Shown: in pieces, positions 12,352-25,940 of the stretch
Layout: every line of letters starts with the position of its first letter
Numbering within the stretch: the stretch's first letter is position 1
Assembly: GCA_024305405.1 (NCBI GenBank)
Contig: JAKNDB010000104.1
Location: 496,001-560,000 of the forward strand
DNA length: 64,000 nt
Source: Dirofilaria immitis
Taxonomy: Eukaryota; Nematoda; Chromadorea; Rhabditida; Onchocercidae
Reading direction: 5' to 3'
Notes under the pieces: model-generated
Told to the model about the DNA's origin: nothing
The model's input: only the letters and a program-made list of their open reading frames with translations
Database searches by the model: none
Translations under genes and position numbers: made by a program

Positions 12352-15300
12352 AAATAACGCGCAATATTAGAGCTTAGATTGATAAATGATATCTTGCGAC
12401 AAAAGATTATCGGAAAAATAATTAAATTAACCTTTTGTTCGCTGTTTTGCAAAATATGAAGTTCCAATGATGAGATTAAATGTAAGCTTTCGCTGATCAT
12501 CCGTAGACCATGCGATGAAGAGTACGACATCCAATACGTGATTAGAAAGCGTGGAAGCGTGACATTCAACTGAATGTGCCTATAAAATCGAGGTAAATTT
12601 TCTTTTTAAACAAAAGGTTTCATCTATTTAACGATTTAAAATTTTCTGTAAGCACACAAAAGAAATCGGCGGAACCAATGAATTCAAATTATCAAACAGA
12701 TTACTTCAAGTGTCGACTAAGCTGACTTTTTTAGTCTTGTCTTCACCGAATAGTCGACCGCGCTTTACAGGTCTGTTAACTGTTGTCATTGTATTCTAAA
12801 TTGTAAAATTGAAATTTATTATACTGTACAACGAATAACATTGAAGAATTGATATTGCTTAAAGTGCTTAATGTCGTTTCATATTTCAAAGGATTTTACG
12901 CATAAATATTAATAGGTAAGATATTCACTACGAAAATCATCAAAAAGAGAACCCATATACGTATTATTTATGGTTAGAAATCAAAATCGCATCTACCATT
13001 ACAGAAATAAAGAAAAACGAGATGAAATAACTTTGAGAAATTCGAGCCATCGAAAAGTATTGGCATAAAGCAAAATCTGCGGACACTGGCTATTGGCGAC
13101 TGCGCCATCCGGCTGTTTCACCTCCAAAGTTAAGACTAAATCGAGATGGGTTGAACGAAATGCGCGATAAGAATCATGCTCCTGCAATAGGTTTATTTTC
13201 AAACAGATCACCGTAATATAAAGCATAATAAAATGTGGTTTATTATTGAATTACGTGCCAAATAATAATTGATTAACACTATATAATGGAAACAAATAAA
13301 TGAGAGCCAAATAATAAAGGACCAAGAAATGAAAAATAATTAAATATCAATATACTTTGGATTTACATTTTTACTGTTCTAAATAAAATCAAACATTGTA
13401 ATAGTGAAAACTACCAAATTTGTAGACGAATATTCAGGAAGTTTATCTGGAGCACATGGCTGAGCACTATGGTGGTCATGTGGATCACCAATACAAGCCC
13501 AGTCCATCTTTACGCTGAATTTAAAACCCGGTAAATGCAAAACGCGACTTTCATCATATTTCGATGCAGTACGTACGAATGCATCCATATCTGTTTGCAC
13601 ACAAAACTGATCTGAATTACATAACGTAAGTGCTGATGAAGTAATTTACACGATTGAGATGGCATTTTCAGACTTTCAGTCAACGGAACAGCAAAATTAT
13701 TTTGTAATTATCACTGCTTAAATTTTGCAAGTGTCAGGATAGATTTTATATAAGCAATAGAGTTTGTATCGTATAATCAATAATAATTTCTGAGAATTCA
13801 AAAAACAGTTTATCACAATAAAAATTTCCTGAGAACTGTTGTTTACCTGCAATCCAATCAAATCCGAATTCTCTCCAGCATATCTCAACCAGTTCAGTGG
13901 AATTGTATGGATCCGTGGATGCAAGCATCGATGTGACCAAATTTTGACAAAGCATAGAAAAACGACCGTGTAAAAGTAGCCGGATTTTGTCCCAAAAAGA
14001 CAGTGGTGGGCTTGGATCACTGAAATAATACAATGAAAAATATGATTCTTTTACATCATAACGAATTTGAATAAAGATGTTAAAGGCGCATCATGAAATT
14101 TTAACATTGCATAAATGTACTCCTCCATAATTATTGCATTGTTTTGAAAAAAGTTAAGCCAATCTTTCAGCGAAATTTTTCAAACTGGTCATATTCTTTG
14201 ACGCAGTAAACTTTTGATTTAAGAGAGCAAACAAAAAAATACCTTGATGGCAGACTAACATTATTCCAACAGAGGCTAATCATTGATAAGCACGGTTCCC
14301 AACAAGGCCCGTAAGTGCAATTCAGTTCTTTGATCTCTGCAGACAATTCTGTGTATGTTTAGTTGATCAACAAATTGTTATTTTATTGGTTAGAAAATAA
14401 TCCACTGATGACTTAAGATTGCATAAAACTCATGAGCAACTACTTTTAAAATTAGTGGCTACAAAAAATGGAATAGTGAACAAAATTAATTCATAACCAT
14501 ATGAACACAAAATCGAAAACTCAACTGCTTGATAAATTATACGGAATATTATTAATTGTTATATCTCTATTAAATATTGCAAAGAGACAAACCGCATGAC
14601 AGATCATAATAATATTTCAAAGGACACATGTTTCGCTCGACAATATATTGCCCCCAAGGTTCTGGCAGTGTTACTATATTTGTTCGTATTGAACGTGGTC
14701 CTGAAAGACAGTAATACGTTGGAAAGTTATAATAAATTTTGTTAAGCTGCAGAGGAATCTAAATGTTTCGACCAGTTAATCAATTTAATCATACTTTTGC
14801 AACCTCTAATCTTTCTAAAATATTACGTAAAAGTATTATCAAAGAAAATATTAGATGAAGAGCTTAGCTTAACAAATAAAGTTAAAGCTATCAGTTTCAA
14901 AAATCTATTTCCTTCCTGTAAAAGCTAGACCATTTATAAACTCCAAATATTTTCTATAAAACTTGCCCGTGAGTTGCTCACTTCCTACTAGATATCCCCA
15001 AAAATGTGCATCCTTCATTAGAACGTATGGTAACGGATAATCCCGGAACTGCATTACCCAATCGTCACAATCCATTTCAACAGCACGTGCCCATAATGTA
15101 CTGAATTCCATTCCTTCTGGGAATGGCCTAAATGTGGAAATTAATAATATTTCAGACAAAAATATCAAAATAGAGCGGCATCTATTTTAAGATTTCGTGT
15201 AAGTAAAAAATAGTTTTTGAGTGCACTGTAAAACAAAAATCTATTATAATTTTTCGTAATGAACAAGTCTATAAAACACTAAACAACAGATAAAGAAAAG

Positions 15301-18300
15301 ATGTGAGATACGCATTAATACTTCGAACTCTATAACAGTAACTAAATTATGGAATAATCACCTCGCTTACTATATTTATTTCTCATATACAATGCAAAAC
15401 TTACGATTCTGGATTAAAATTTTTAATGTACTTGACCACATTATCTTTTCCGTGTAAAGTTATATCAGCATATGCACGAATCTAAATGGTAATAAAATCT
15501 ATAAGAAAACTACTGCTCAATATAAAATTTATTTATAAAAAAATAAAGAAAAACTGGATAGATATTCACCGATCCGGAATATTGTTATCGTGCTGTTAAA
15601 CTCAATACTTAAAAAGATTAAGATCAAGATAAAAAGAAATAAGTTCAAATAATATCACCTCAAGATTCGTAACTGACCACAAGCATAGATGCTTTCTCGA
15701 ACTCGGCAATTTTTGGACCGTTCGACATAAATTTCGGCGTTTTTCTTAATCAATGACCGATGTAATTCATCTGCCTTTGATTCTGGAATACTTGGATTGC
15801 AATGATTTTAGTATTAACAAGGACATTTCTAACGTAGTATGATGCTATGTTGTGTAAAGATTTTAAGGTATCTTGCACAAGAATTAGAGGAAGGTTCTTA
15901 TATTTATTATCGCTTGCTATTGCAACTTTTGCCCCTTTTAAAAGGCCTCATGTAGAAAATCATGTCCATCAAATTTTTTCCCTTGAGGGCAATAAACACA
16001 TCACCTTTTTTATGCTTCTTGTATCTATTGAAATATTTGAGCTATGTATCCAGTTACAGCTACCTTCTTTTCTTCCATTAGTGGCATCGATAATATTGTT
16101 TGTGTTCCATTTGAACATGATTTAGCGCAAAGGTTTTTAATGTCTCCTTATCAGAATTAAATTCTAATTTATTTGATAGTAATCAATACCTCAATTAAAA
16201 AGATTTACTAACGTGATAGAAAAGGGCGTTTTCTGAAGCTGTTCCAACTTCTGATCTAACATTTGACGCCGACGTTCGCATTCATACACTTCATCAACCA
16301 TTAGTTCATAATTATTTTGTAGCTGTACTTCAAAAGGGTCATCATTGATTTGTAGAGAAGCATTCTGAAAACTGTGCAATTTTTAATCTAATGATATAAA
16401 TGTATCATTATATGATACATCAACTGAATTAAGTGACAATTCTTTTCGTTTTTTTCATTATTCAAATAAATCCAGTCAGATTACTATAATGATTTACATG
16501 TAATTCCCTTTTGCAGAGCTCTCATCTAAGTAATACCACTTCTCATTTGAATTGTTTCACAGTATTAGCCTACTTTGATTGAAAATCGTAAATCTGATGG
16601 AAGTGGAGATTCGATAATAAATGGTTTTCTTTTCCATTCATGCACTAATTTTATCCATTTCCAAGCATTGATTATCTAAAACCATTCATAATTCAGATAT
16701 TTCTCACAGAAGTAACAATAAGAAATAATAAAACATCAGCTACATTTTGCTTAACAACATAAGAAGCACAAAACTGTCCAGTTATTTGACGTCACACTCT
16801 TTTCGATAACTTGAAAACTCGATATGGTTTCATAGATTTACTGAGAAGGTTCACAATAAATAAATATAATGGAGTAATGAAAGATTTTATTAAACAAACC
16901 TCATCATAACCTGCCGCAAAGTTATAATCGTATGGGAAGACAAACATCACCACATCAGCAGACCATATCCAAAGTTTATTTGTTCGGTTTTTTAGATTTT
17001 TAAATTCATTTCTGCCTAAATCCATTCCTGCGTCAAATGCTTGCTTCTCGATACGAAACTTCTGCAATAGAGCCATTATTAATCGGCAGAAATGTTAGAA
17101 GGTTTCATCCGAAAAGAAATTTGATTTTCATTACTTTCAATTTGGATGCTGATTGTATTCTATACTAAATAATTTAAACAAAACAACGAAAAATTTAAAA
17201 ACAATTAATTTAATTAATCTTTCAAAAACTATTACCTCAATCGTAAGAATAGGATGACAATCTAAGAAAGCAATAAACTGCGGCATTTCGATTATTATAT
17301 GGTTCATGTACCGTATGTGTAGTGATGGCATTTCCCAGCGTAACCTTTATAAATAAAAATTTTTATTAAACTGAAGAGGCTAAATCCAAATTTGAAAAGA
17401 TAAGAAAATAATTAAATCCTAGAAGAACATCACGTACACGTGATTTTTCGGTAGATGGAATTCGATTACTACAGGATTGGATGTTTCGATGCTGAAATGG
17501 AACAAGTGAGATGTCTTGGAAGATGCCTTGTGCCCAAAATGACCTGAGATTTGTTTCAAACTTCTGAAAAGTCGTGACTCAAGGAAAGATCAGGAAAAAG
17601 CAAAGACCAAAAATTTATAATAAAATTTTACATAACTACAATAATTCAAGCTCATATTAAATTATCAACAAGAACAAAATGAAGTTACTAGCGTTATTTT
17701 GTAAAATACCTAATTGTGATCTGATCAAAATTGGGAATAGAAACTTACCGAAAAGTTTCCAAAAAAATGACGTGTGCAGTAGTACTCCAAATTAAATTCG
17801 CTGTTGATTCAACCAACAAAACCCATTCCCAAGATAATGGCAATCGAGAAAGTCGCATCATCAAGCGATCACTGCTTCCGCACTTAATATGTAAAAATTC
17901 AAATAATAACATAGTAATGATAATCAAAACAAAAGTAAAAAATTGTCCAGAATTGATGAAAAATGAAAAAAAACAGGAAACAAAAAGTGCCTACAATCTG
18001 TTTTGATTTTATTTGTGCTGAGTCATCCCAAGAAATGAATTTGTCACTTGTTACAATTCCCTGAAGTATCTTAGAATTCAGTGCAAGCATTGATAATGTC
18101 ATTGAAGGCAAAGCATCAACACGTAATTGTTCAATAGATAAAATCAGATATAATGAATGTCGGGCCAGAATGAAGAGGGCAATACTGAAAATATGAAAAT
18201 TCTACGAGAACTAAAAAGAGGCTAATTATAACATTAGAAGAAAACCAGTACAGCACCTCTTAGATAATTCTGATGTTCAATAGAATAATAAAAATGTGAT

Positions 18301-21300
18301 AATAATAACAGAAAAATGACTTAAAAAGCATACTTCTCCAAAGAGAGCTGTATTGCAGAAACATTCTGAGGAGGCGGATGGGGCTGAAATGCAGATGCGG
18401 TGCACGTTGCTGATGATGTACCGCTACACAGAAGAGATGACATGAACAAAGCCATCTGTTAAATTTAATGGTATAAATTTAATGATAAATGGCATTTCAA
18501 ATTATATGAAATCCCTATTAAATATAGGGGATAAAAAGTAGTCATCAACAACTGATTAAAATTTTTAATAACGAATCTGCAAAAGACTCTATACATCAAC
18601 TTTAATTCTTACAGCCATCAAAAAATTATGCTTAAATTTAAGTTTCTATAACTTAGCTGTCGCACGAGAATGAGGAAATATTTTTATGAACATTTACTAC
18701 AAATGTTTTTTTAAAGTAGCAATTATTAAAAATACCTGTTGAATGAGTTCTTCTTCGTATTCTATTTGACATTCAACCAATTTGATTAGCAACCTCCTCG
18801 TTCCATTATATCGTGAGTACTAAAGTAAATGATCGAACATGCAAATTCATAAAAATTTCACCACAAACATATATTTTGGCTCAACGATCTAATATTACTT
18901 AACAACTTGAAAAATTTTCTAAAAAGTCTTGAAAAATTTTCTACTCTTCGATGAGATATTATATTTTGTTGAATCTAACTTCTCATGCAAGAAAATGTCT
19001 TCATGATTTATTTGAAGCTTCCACATTATATGTTTTAACTATGAGTAGAAATTGTTAAATATATCAGTGCTAAAAATTAGTATACAGTGACAAATATTTT
19101 GGTAAAAATAATACTTGAGTTAACAAAGCTCCGATACTTAACACTGTGCCCCAAGTATGACAAAAATGAGGATCAAAATGCTCGACAAAAGATTTCCTTG
19201 TCGAATCCAGACAGATTCTAAACCAACTTCACCAGATGCAAAATTCTGTAAGTGAGATTTCTTAAAAATTTAATGAAAATTCTGAAAGCGATTTAAAACT
19301 CAAAAACATATAGAATTCTTATAACATCTTTTCATGCGCCAAAAGACACTTCCACACATATTTTAAAAAAATGTTTGTACCAAAATTTCATTATTCCATT
19401 GTAAATCCCTATCTATAATGCTTAAAAATATCTTATCTGCAAATTATATGATGTCGCAAAACTTAGGATTGTCTTATTTCATCATTTTCAAAAAATAATA
19501 TTACGGAAAAACATTAAGGCAATGTTTCAATGGTACTAGAAAAACGAATTATACAAGCAAAAACTGGTTTTAAATAAGCTGATGCACATGATTTTTGTTA
19601 AAATTTAATTTGATATTTCAAACTTACATCGTTGACGCGAAATGTTCCCAGTTCGAGGCCAGCAGTGATTTCTTGTTTATTGGCAAGCATTAAACTACAG
19701 TGAAATGAATTCACTTCTACTGATAAAGACATGCAACAGAATTGATTCATTTCCATCGGTACTATATGTAAATCTAAATACTTAGGATGTTAATTTAGGG
19801 ATAAATTAACCGAAAATTTCATAAATTTCTCAAATGAGCATTGCTGCTCCAAATTTTAAAACCAACTTTACCCTTATGATTAACATCTAAGTATTGAAAT
19901 TTGTTAACATTAACCTTACCTACAGATGCAGTCGAAAAATCATCATCGAAATAACTCTCAGTAGAAATCCGTCGTCTAACATTATGATAATAATCTATCC
20001 ATTCAACAATAGCCTTCTGATTCATAACAAGGCGAGGATTAAGTACTTTTACATCGATAAAGAGATTTTTCGGACTACCCATCTCTCGCTGTAACAAAAA
20101 ATCAAAATCGAATCAAACATAAAAATTACAAAAATTATATCTCTTGCAACATGTTTGTATGGAATCTGAAATACTCTGGTTGAAATATCTCCCTCTCGAT
20201 GAAATTAATATCATAATTTTGATTACTCCTTTGGCTGATGAAGCTTTGAATATCAAGAAATGGACAAACATTCAATTTAGCGTCGAATTCATTGCAATTA
20301 AACAATATCTCACGCGTCTGATCGTCCACATTAACTCCAGTTAAAACAACAGCAAATCGTAGATTATTTTCTACCAATATTGATGCTACATTTAATCTTG
20401 CAGAAACAGTGCGTCTGAATCAATAAGTTTTGTTTGTATATAATAATTTCATGTATAAATTGTTCTTTGTTTCAATGTTGCATATCAGCTTCAATAAGTG
20501 AATAGATTATCTAGCTTCAGTAGCTAATGCTCCCTAGAAAATATAATAGCTATTACAGAAAAGATGCAACAATTTATTATCGTACTTCAACTTTTTGGAA
20601 AAATAATGACAAAAATCAATTTCTATGCTCAATCTTAAAGTTATTATTTAAATAATTAAGAGCGACTTATTCTAATGAATTAGCGTAAAGATATATACAT
20701 TTTAGAATAGTCCATGTTCGCCGTACATCTCAATGCTAGATTTTCGATGTCCAATTTCAAACTCGTATTTAGAAAACATACAACATTAAGAGAAGTAAAA
20801 AATGGGTTTGACGTATTTTTTTCTGTCTTCTGACGCATTAGATGATCATGAAAGTATTCCAAAAGATCTGAAATATTTCTTTCAAGATTACTACTATTAA
20901 ATTTCTATGCATATGCATGATTCTGCATTCAGATTATTAAAAAATAAGCATTTTTCTATATCCAAGTTATGTCGACTTAATTAAATATATATGGTAACAG
21001 TTATATTAAAAATATTTGATACGGCACATTTAACGTTTTCTTTATCTCTTTCTCTTTTTTTTCTTTTTTCAAAAAGAGCGACATTCGGGTGAGTGTTAAA
21101 AGCATTGATAACATTTATTTCTTGAATTTTGAAAATCGACCAGAAATTTGCAATCACGGTACAACTAACCATCTGAAAGAATAAGTTGAGGATCAGTAAT
21201 GCGGGCAGCAAAACGCTTCAATATCAAAATACCCAAAGGTACATTGCAACAAACTGATAATCCTAATGAAAGTACGAATAGGGGTTCAGTATTTTGAGTT

Positions 21301-22821
21301 GTTCCTCGACTGAACAATTTTGCTTGCAATAATTTACAAGACAGTTCAATCTGTATTCTGAAATGTGAGAAAATTTTTTCTCAAAAAAATATTGTTCAAC
21401 ATTTTGCAAATATTTACATATTTTGAAAATTACCCTCACGATCTCGATATCCATCAAGCTGTAGTTGTTGGAAAGTTGAATGCAACAAAGATCCTGGAGT
21501 TAAACCACGAAATACAATGCGTGCAGTACGAATTATTGCACTTATATACTAAAAAGAATTTTGGAAGTGAAAAATACCAAAAAAGATTGAAAAAATGAAG
21601 AAATAATATCTCTATTACACTGCTTATAATTCAAAGCTTATCAAAAATAAATCTTCATACGTAAATCAAAGAGTATAACAATTAAGACTATTAGTAATAA
21701 GTATACAAAATCTATAGTATATACATGCGGACATAGCGAATTGGTTTTAAAACTGATACATTGCTTAAAAAGCGAAGGCGGCAAAATGAACTAAGAAATG
21801 AGAACGTACTTGTAACCAATAAAGATATCCTTCAAAATTTTTGTGACTGTATTGTTTTTTATATGATGATGTTAGAGATAACTGTTCATTAAATTCGCCT
21901 TCAATACGGATGTCACTAATCGTGATTATGAATGGTTTTCTGGAATAATTGATATTAATATGGAAAATCATTCCAAAATAAAAAACTTACCAAGCCAAAA
22001 ATGGATTCTAATTTTTCAGAAATTAACTTGTGTGATTTACACAGATTTACTTTCCTCTCACTTTAATTGTTCTCTGATGATATCAAACTTAATCCTTTAA
22101 ATAAAAAAACTATAATACTGTTTTTTTTTTTTGCATGTGATCTAATATCCATCCAAAGTTAATTTGAAGTGTTCATCTACTTATTAGCTGAGCAAATAAG
22201 CAATTAAATATAGAGCAAATAAAAACAGCATATTTCCTCGATCAACAGTTGACATATATTCTTATGCCATCTATAAGTACCCGAAAAGCATGCTGATTAA
22301 CGCATTCAAATTAAAGAATTTTAGAAATATTTTGATTAAACTTTAGAATCATTGAAAAATTTTTCCGAAGGAAAAATAAATAACTAAAATAAAAAGTATA
22401 TATTCATTTCTTTTAAAATTGATATCAAATTACTCTATGGAACCCTTATATAGGACATGCATCTTATATACGCATAATATATTAAAATGTACAATACTTA
22501 GAACATCGAACTATATGTTCCTTCCCTGAATACTAATCATTTCCACTGAATGATTTCAGCTTATTATATTCTTGCTAACGATAAATGCATTTTTGTAGTC
22601 TATTTGAATGTATTTATTTCTTCATCAGTTATGTTAGAACTTACGTATAATGTGTATTGAAGAAACTGATCGTTAAGCGCAAATCATCAATTTCAATTAT
22701 GATACCACCACTTAAGCAGAGTCTGATATGTTCCATATAAAACAAGCCACATTTGCTTAAACGTACCGAGCGACAACGGAAAATTTTCGCTACTGCCAAC
22801 GATAACAACCATCCTCGATAC
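5236..22821 (-). CDS. BLTP2: BLTP2 / Hobbit (KIAA0100) bridge-like lipid-transfer protein
   Basis: Family members are long groove-shaped proteins (Hobbit, SABRE, yeast Fmp27) that move lipid between ER and plasma membrane. About 48 small exons read in order along the human KIAA0100 sequence, with 22645-22821 the most N-terminal secure one. Landmarks: '[16 protein letters not shown]' (16900-17061), 'NNYELMVDE' (16213-16364), '[11 protein letters not shown]' and 'GSEQLTG' (14967-15127), '[18 protein letters not shown]' and 'DPYNSTEL' (13847-14019), '[17 protein letters not shown]' and 'GDPHDHHS' (13415-13611), 'HDSYRAFRS' (13032-13181), '[13 protein letters not shown]' (11413-11610), '[20 protein letters not shown]' (8832-8999), '[15 protein letters not shown]' (6729-6897), '[20 protein letters not shown]' (6069-6239), '[15 protein letters not shown]' (5661 to about 5800) and a last exon 5236-5337 with stop at 5236-5238. 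Two introns are GC-AG. At least five exons need one extra base to stay in frame. The first exon is unproven; 23024-23078 is a candidate. Confidence 0.93.
5792..5870 (-). repeat. 41-bp tandem duplication carrying a splice acceptor
   Basis: The block tttgtttccctgaagaagca plus following bases occurs at 5792 and again at 5833 (period 41). On the minus strand each copy carries the acceptor-like gcttcttcag/ggaaac directly before the penultimate BLTP2 exon. Using the upstream copy would add 41 bases and an in-frame stop, so only the exon-proximal copy can be productive. Confidence 0.8.
9091..9095 (-). other. GC-AG intron donor in BLTP2 (second)
   Basis: The exon 9096-9179 reads through '[13 protein letters not shown]' and must join '[11 protein letters not shown]' (8832-8999) in phase 0, as in human KIAA0100 ([22 protein letters not shown]). 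The only matching junction on the minus strand is GAG/GCAAGA, a GC donor. No GT fits at that point. Confidence 0.8.
14961..14966 (-). other. GC-AG intron donor in BLTP2 (first)
   Basis: The exon 14967-15127 ends ACGG/GCAAGT on the minus strand. Joining it in phase 1 to the exon 14593-14700 gives '..[12 protein letters not shown]..', preserving the conserved GTEQ and NLPWG-ERN blocks of the family. No GT donor lies nearby. GCAAGT is the usual strong GC-AG donor sequence. Confidence 0.8.
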
Positions 22822-24834
22822 CTGAATTTAATGTCTTGCTATATCAATTACATATTAATGATTCTTATACTATTTTTGTGTATAAAATCATGAATTCTTT
22901 CATCTATTGCATGCTTAAACTAATCAATTAAAGCTTCTAAAAAACAGCATGATTTTCGAATGTGAAAATAATAAATCATATAGAAACGGGATTAAACGCG
23001 AAGTATTTTGGCATTTTATTTACTTATTCAAAATTGCATTCTTTCAAAGGTTAGATTCAATAAAAAGAACGCTGCCATATTCATCAATAAGAATTAAAAT
23101 TTTCCGAATTCATATTTTGATAAGTTATAGATCTCTTTATTATATTATTTATCCATTTATTATATTTATATATCCTATAAGAACTAATACAGTAAACAAA
23201 CCTCCAAAGAAGCAATATGAAAATCATTAATAAGCATAAAATATATGGAAATGCCATATCTCTTGTTTATTAAACGGAAAGAAGTAACATCCGCTCTCTT
23301 GTTAATTCATTATCCATCATTGGAAACTGGAAAGAATGAACTCTCGGGAAAAAATAAACAGTGTTTATATAATTAAAAACAGTGCATTTCAGCCTTTGCT
23401 TGCGAAAGGTCATGAACTATATTAAACATCCTGCTAATTGTCTGAAACTACTTATTAATTACTTCAATCTCTTGTTAGATAGTTTCATGTATTATTAATT
23501 AATCATCGAAACTCACAATTCCCATTTTCATATTAGACAAGTCTTAATTTACATTGAATAAATTCAAGAAAAAAAAAATTCAGGTTCACCTCTAGTTCTA
23601 ATTTTACCTTATGTTAATTTATTTCCTTACACGACACCCAACTATTTTCTGCTGTAGAAATTAAAAATAAGAAAGTAATTTCTGTTGCAGAAATTAAAAA
23701 TTTTAAATTTATTTAAGATGTTTCGTCTCCAAATAGCTAACTTTATTAATAAAAAACTGCCCGCTAATTTTTTTAATTATTCAAATTTTTGAAGAAATAA
23801 ATCTGAATAAATTTTTTAACTTCCAAAATAGAAATTATAATCGCAAAATTATTTTTTCAAAATTAATGCAATGATTAGCGGTTGGACATTTTGTAATGGT
23901 AAGATTACTTTTATAAAAATTATTCCAAATTTCATTACAAGCTCGATTTTGAATGATATTTAATTCCGTTCTTCATAAAGCTTATGCAAATAGGTTTTTT
24001 TTTAACAGCTGATTAATATATCTTTGACATTTTTTCAAAATTTTTCAATTTATTTAAGTGACATCAACGTTATTATCAGCATGTTTAAGCTTTCTTCTAA
24101 AGAGGTTGTTAAGGTGGAAAAAAATGATAAAATGAAGGCAGAGATGGAGGAATAGAAATTTTCAATTAAAATTTCCTCATTTGCGAATAGAATATACTAC
24201 GAATATCAAAATGAGGATCAAAAATTACTATACATATCATAGTCAGAAATCACCAAATAAAGAGTAAGATGCAACATTTATCATAAAGGCTACGAGAATT
24301 AACAGTAAACAGTTAACCAACATAAGAAAAGGAGAATGATATATACAGTGGAAATGAGATACTAGCTTTGTGCAAAAGACCAATATTAGTTCCCGGAATT
24401 CCGATCATATATCCCTTCCTGTATATATTTAACAAAATTATAAAAATATGAAGAATGCTATGGGCAAAAACATTATTCTAAAACAACAGAAATGCGTAAA
24501 GATATCGCCAATCAGCAAATGGTCAACCGAATCGAACAACACTAATAGGAAGACGAAACAATTTCATAATGTCCACTGTTATTTGAACTGTAGGCCAATA
24601 TTTTGAGGTGGCATTGTAATGGATTTTTAGCCGATTGGATTGAGGGTGGTGGTGATGGGGTTTTCTCTTAGATGTTCGCGATAAGTTACGTGTATTGCTT
24701 GCCCTTTTGCATGAGCAGATGGGCGAGAAGTTCAAATGTGCAAGCTTGAAGAAGTATTATCGATTTTCTTCTTTAGATTACATTTTCATACTGAATGATC
24801 GTTTTGTGTGATTTCAGCAGTTCGACGCTTCAGA
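22822..24834. other. Divergent intergenic region (BLTP2 / dpy-30)
   Basis: This head-to-head region is about 2 kb long and very AT-rich. It should contain both promoters and any remaining 5' exon of BLTP2. A 93-codon ORF at 22949-23230 (+) has biased, low-complexity composition and no family resemblance, so I do not call it. A TTTCAG just before dpy-30 (around 24813-24818) is a likely spliced-leader acceptor. Confidence 0.5.
23024..23078 (-). CDS. Candidate first coding exon of BLTP2
   Basis: On the minus strand an ATG at 23078 opens MAAFFLLNLTFERMQF, a short hydrophobic leader like the membrane-anchor start of human KIAA0100 (MPLFFSALLVLLL). It then meets a stop just before a GTAAAT donor. 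If the T run (23030-23033 on the plus strand) has lost one base, as elsewhere in this window, the frame passes the stop and ends in phase 2, which is the phase needed by the next exon at 22821. This is inference; RNA evidence is needed. Confidence 0.35.
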
Positions 24835-25940
24835 ATGTCTGCCATGGAAGTGACGGAAACGCCTACTGCTGAATCAGAACAGATGAAGGAGCAAGTTGAG
24901 GAGATGCATCAGCAAAAAGTTGAGGAAGCGAAAAAGGTAATTCAAAAAGAAAGGAATTTAGATTTCAATAAGCCTTCATTAGTCATCTTGAAAAGCAAAA
25001 ATGATTGAAATATTCAGCAATTGATATTGTAGTAATGAAGCAATAGTTCCATGCAAGAATCTTTTATTTGTGAAGTTTCTCGTCATGAATGCATCACTTT
25101 AATGTTCAGCCAAAATCTCCCGTAGTCTTGCTTCTTTTTCTGCTCAGAATGTTTTTATTTGTCAGTGTATGGTACTCACCTAAAGCATAGTATATAAACT
25201 CCACTATTAGTGAGGAGGCATAGCGTAATCATATTTAAAATTCATATTAGTTGTTTTCGTTTAGGAAGAGACACCAACTCAGGAGGAGGCAACAAAAGCA
25301 GTCGATAGCACACTGTCTCATCCTTCAGCTACTTCCGAAAACACAGAATCAAGTGGAGAACCTGAAAAAAGATGTGCCTCAGGTATATGATTTTGGCTTG
25401 TGTTCATTCTAAGATTTTTAATCATACAACTTTCATGCTTTTTTGCATTTTTTTCTTTATTTTTTTCTTCACTTTTTTCTTTATTTTTTTCTGCAATTTT
25501 TCTTTATTTTGCAGAACTTGTGGTAGATGGAATTCATAACAGTTCTTTTTCGAATTAATAGAAATATGCTAACATATGTGCTAAATTTCCCAAAAAGATA
25601 TACGATATAAACATTCAGACTCGTTTGATATGTTGAAACTCTGCGGTCTCGGTAGCTGTTGAACTCCATCTAAGAAGCTTGAGAAATAAGTCTCATTTTT
25701 TTGTTTTTAGGCTGGAGAGAGCGGAAGTGGAGATACTGCGACTGCGGCAAGTACCACCATCCCAACGCGCCAATATCTAGATCAAACTGTTGTCCCTATT
25801 CTCTTGCAAGCCCTGGGAGCATTGGCCAAAGAACGTCCGCCAAATCCGATCGAATACCTGGCAAACTATTTGCTCAAAGAAAAGATCGTTTTTCGACATC
25901 ATTTAATCAGCAACAACAACAAAATGAATCCAGTCATTAA
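24835..25940 (+). CDS. dpy-30: DPY-30, core subunit of SET1/MLL (COMPASS) histone methyltransferase complexes
   Basis: DPY-30 dimers bind the ASH2 subunit and support H3K4 methylation, and dosage compensation in C. elegans. Three exons: 24835-24936, 25265-25382 and 25711-25940. ATG 24835 gives [20 protein letters not shown], matching the acidic, Ala/Thr-rich start of C. elegans DPY-30 (MSADETAAAP). Exon 3 holds the complete Dpy-30 dimerisation helix pair: '[20 protein letters not shown]' and '[20 protein letters not shown]', nearly identical to the human and worm proteins. The C-terminal tail changes frame at the A run 25880-25883; with one more A it reads '[19 protein letters not shown]', like the Gln/Asn-rich worm tail. 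The exon 2/3 junction is also out of phase as written. A TTTCAG about 17 bases before the ATG suggests trans-splicing. Confidence 0.93.

Noticed and set aside
11389..16379. Initial impression that the minus-strand gene was BLTP1 (KIAA1109/Tweek/LPD-3)
   Set aside because: The ordered blocks ([34 protein letters not shown]) match KIAA0100/BLTP2 throughout, including the C-terminus.
5236..22821. BLTP2, and by extension RTF1 and vab-8, as pseudogenes because of internal stops
   Set aside because: Splice sites, phases and long conserved blocks are intact. The breaks are almost all single missing bases, often in homopolymers, and occur in every gene of the window, pointing to sequence error.
22949..23230. 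93-codon ORF on the plus strand
   Set aside because: Ile/Tyr/Phe-rich low-complexity composition typical of AT-rich DNA, no family resemblance, and it overlaps a better candidate exon on the other strand.
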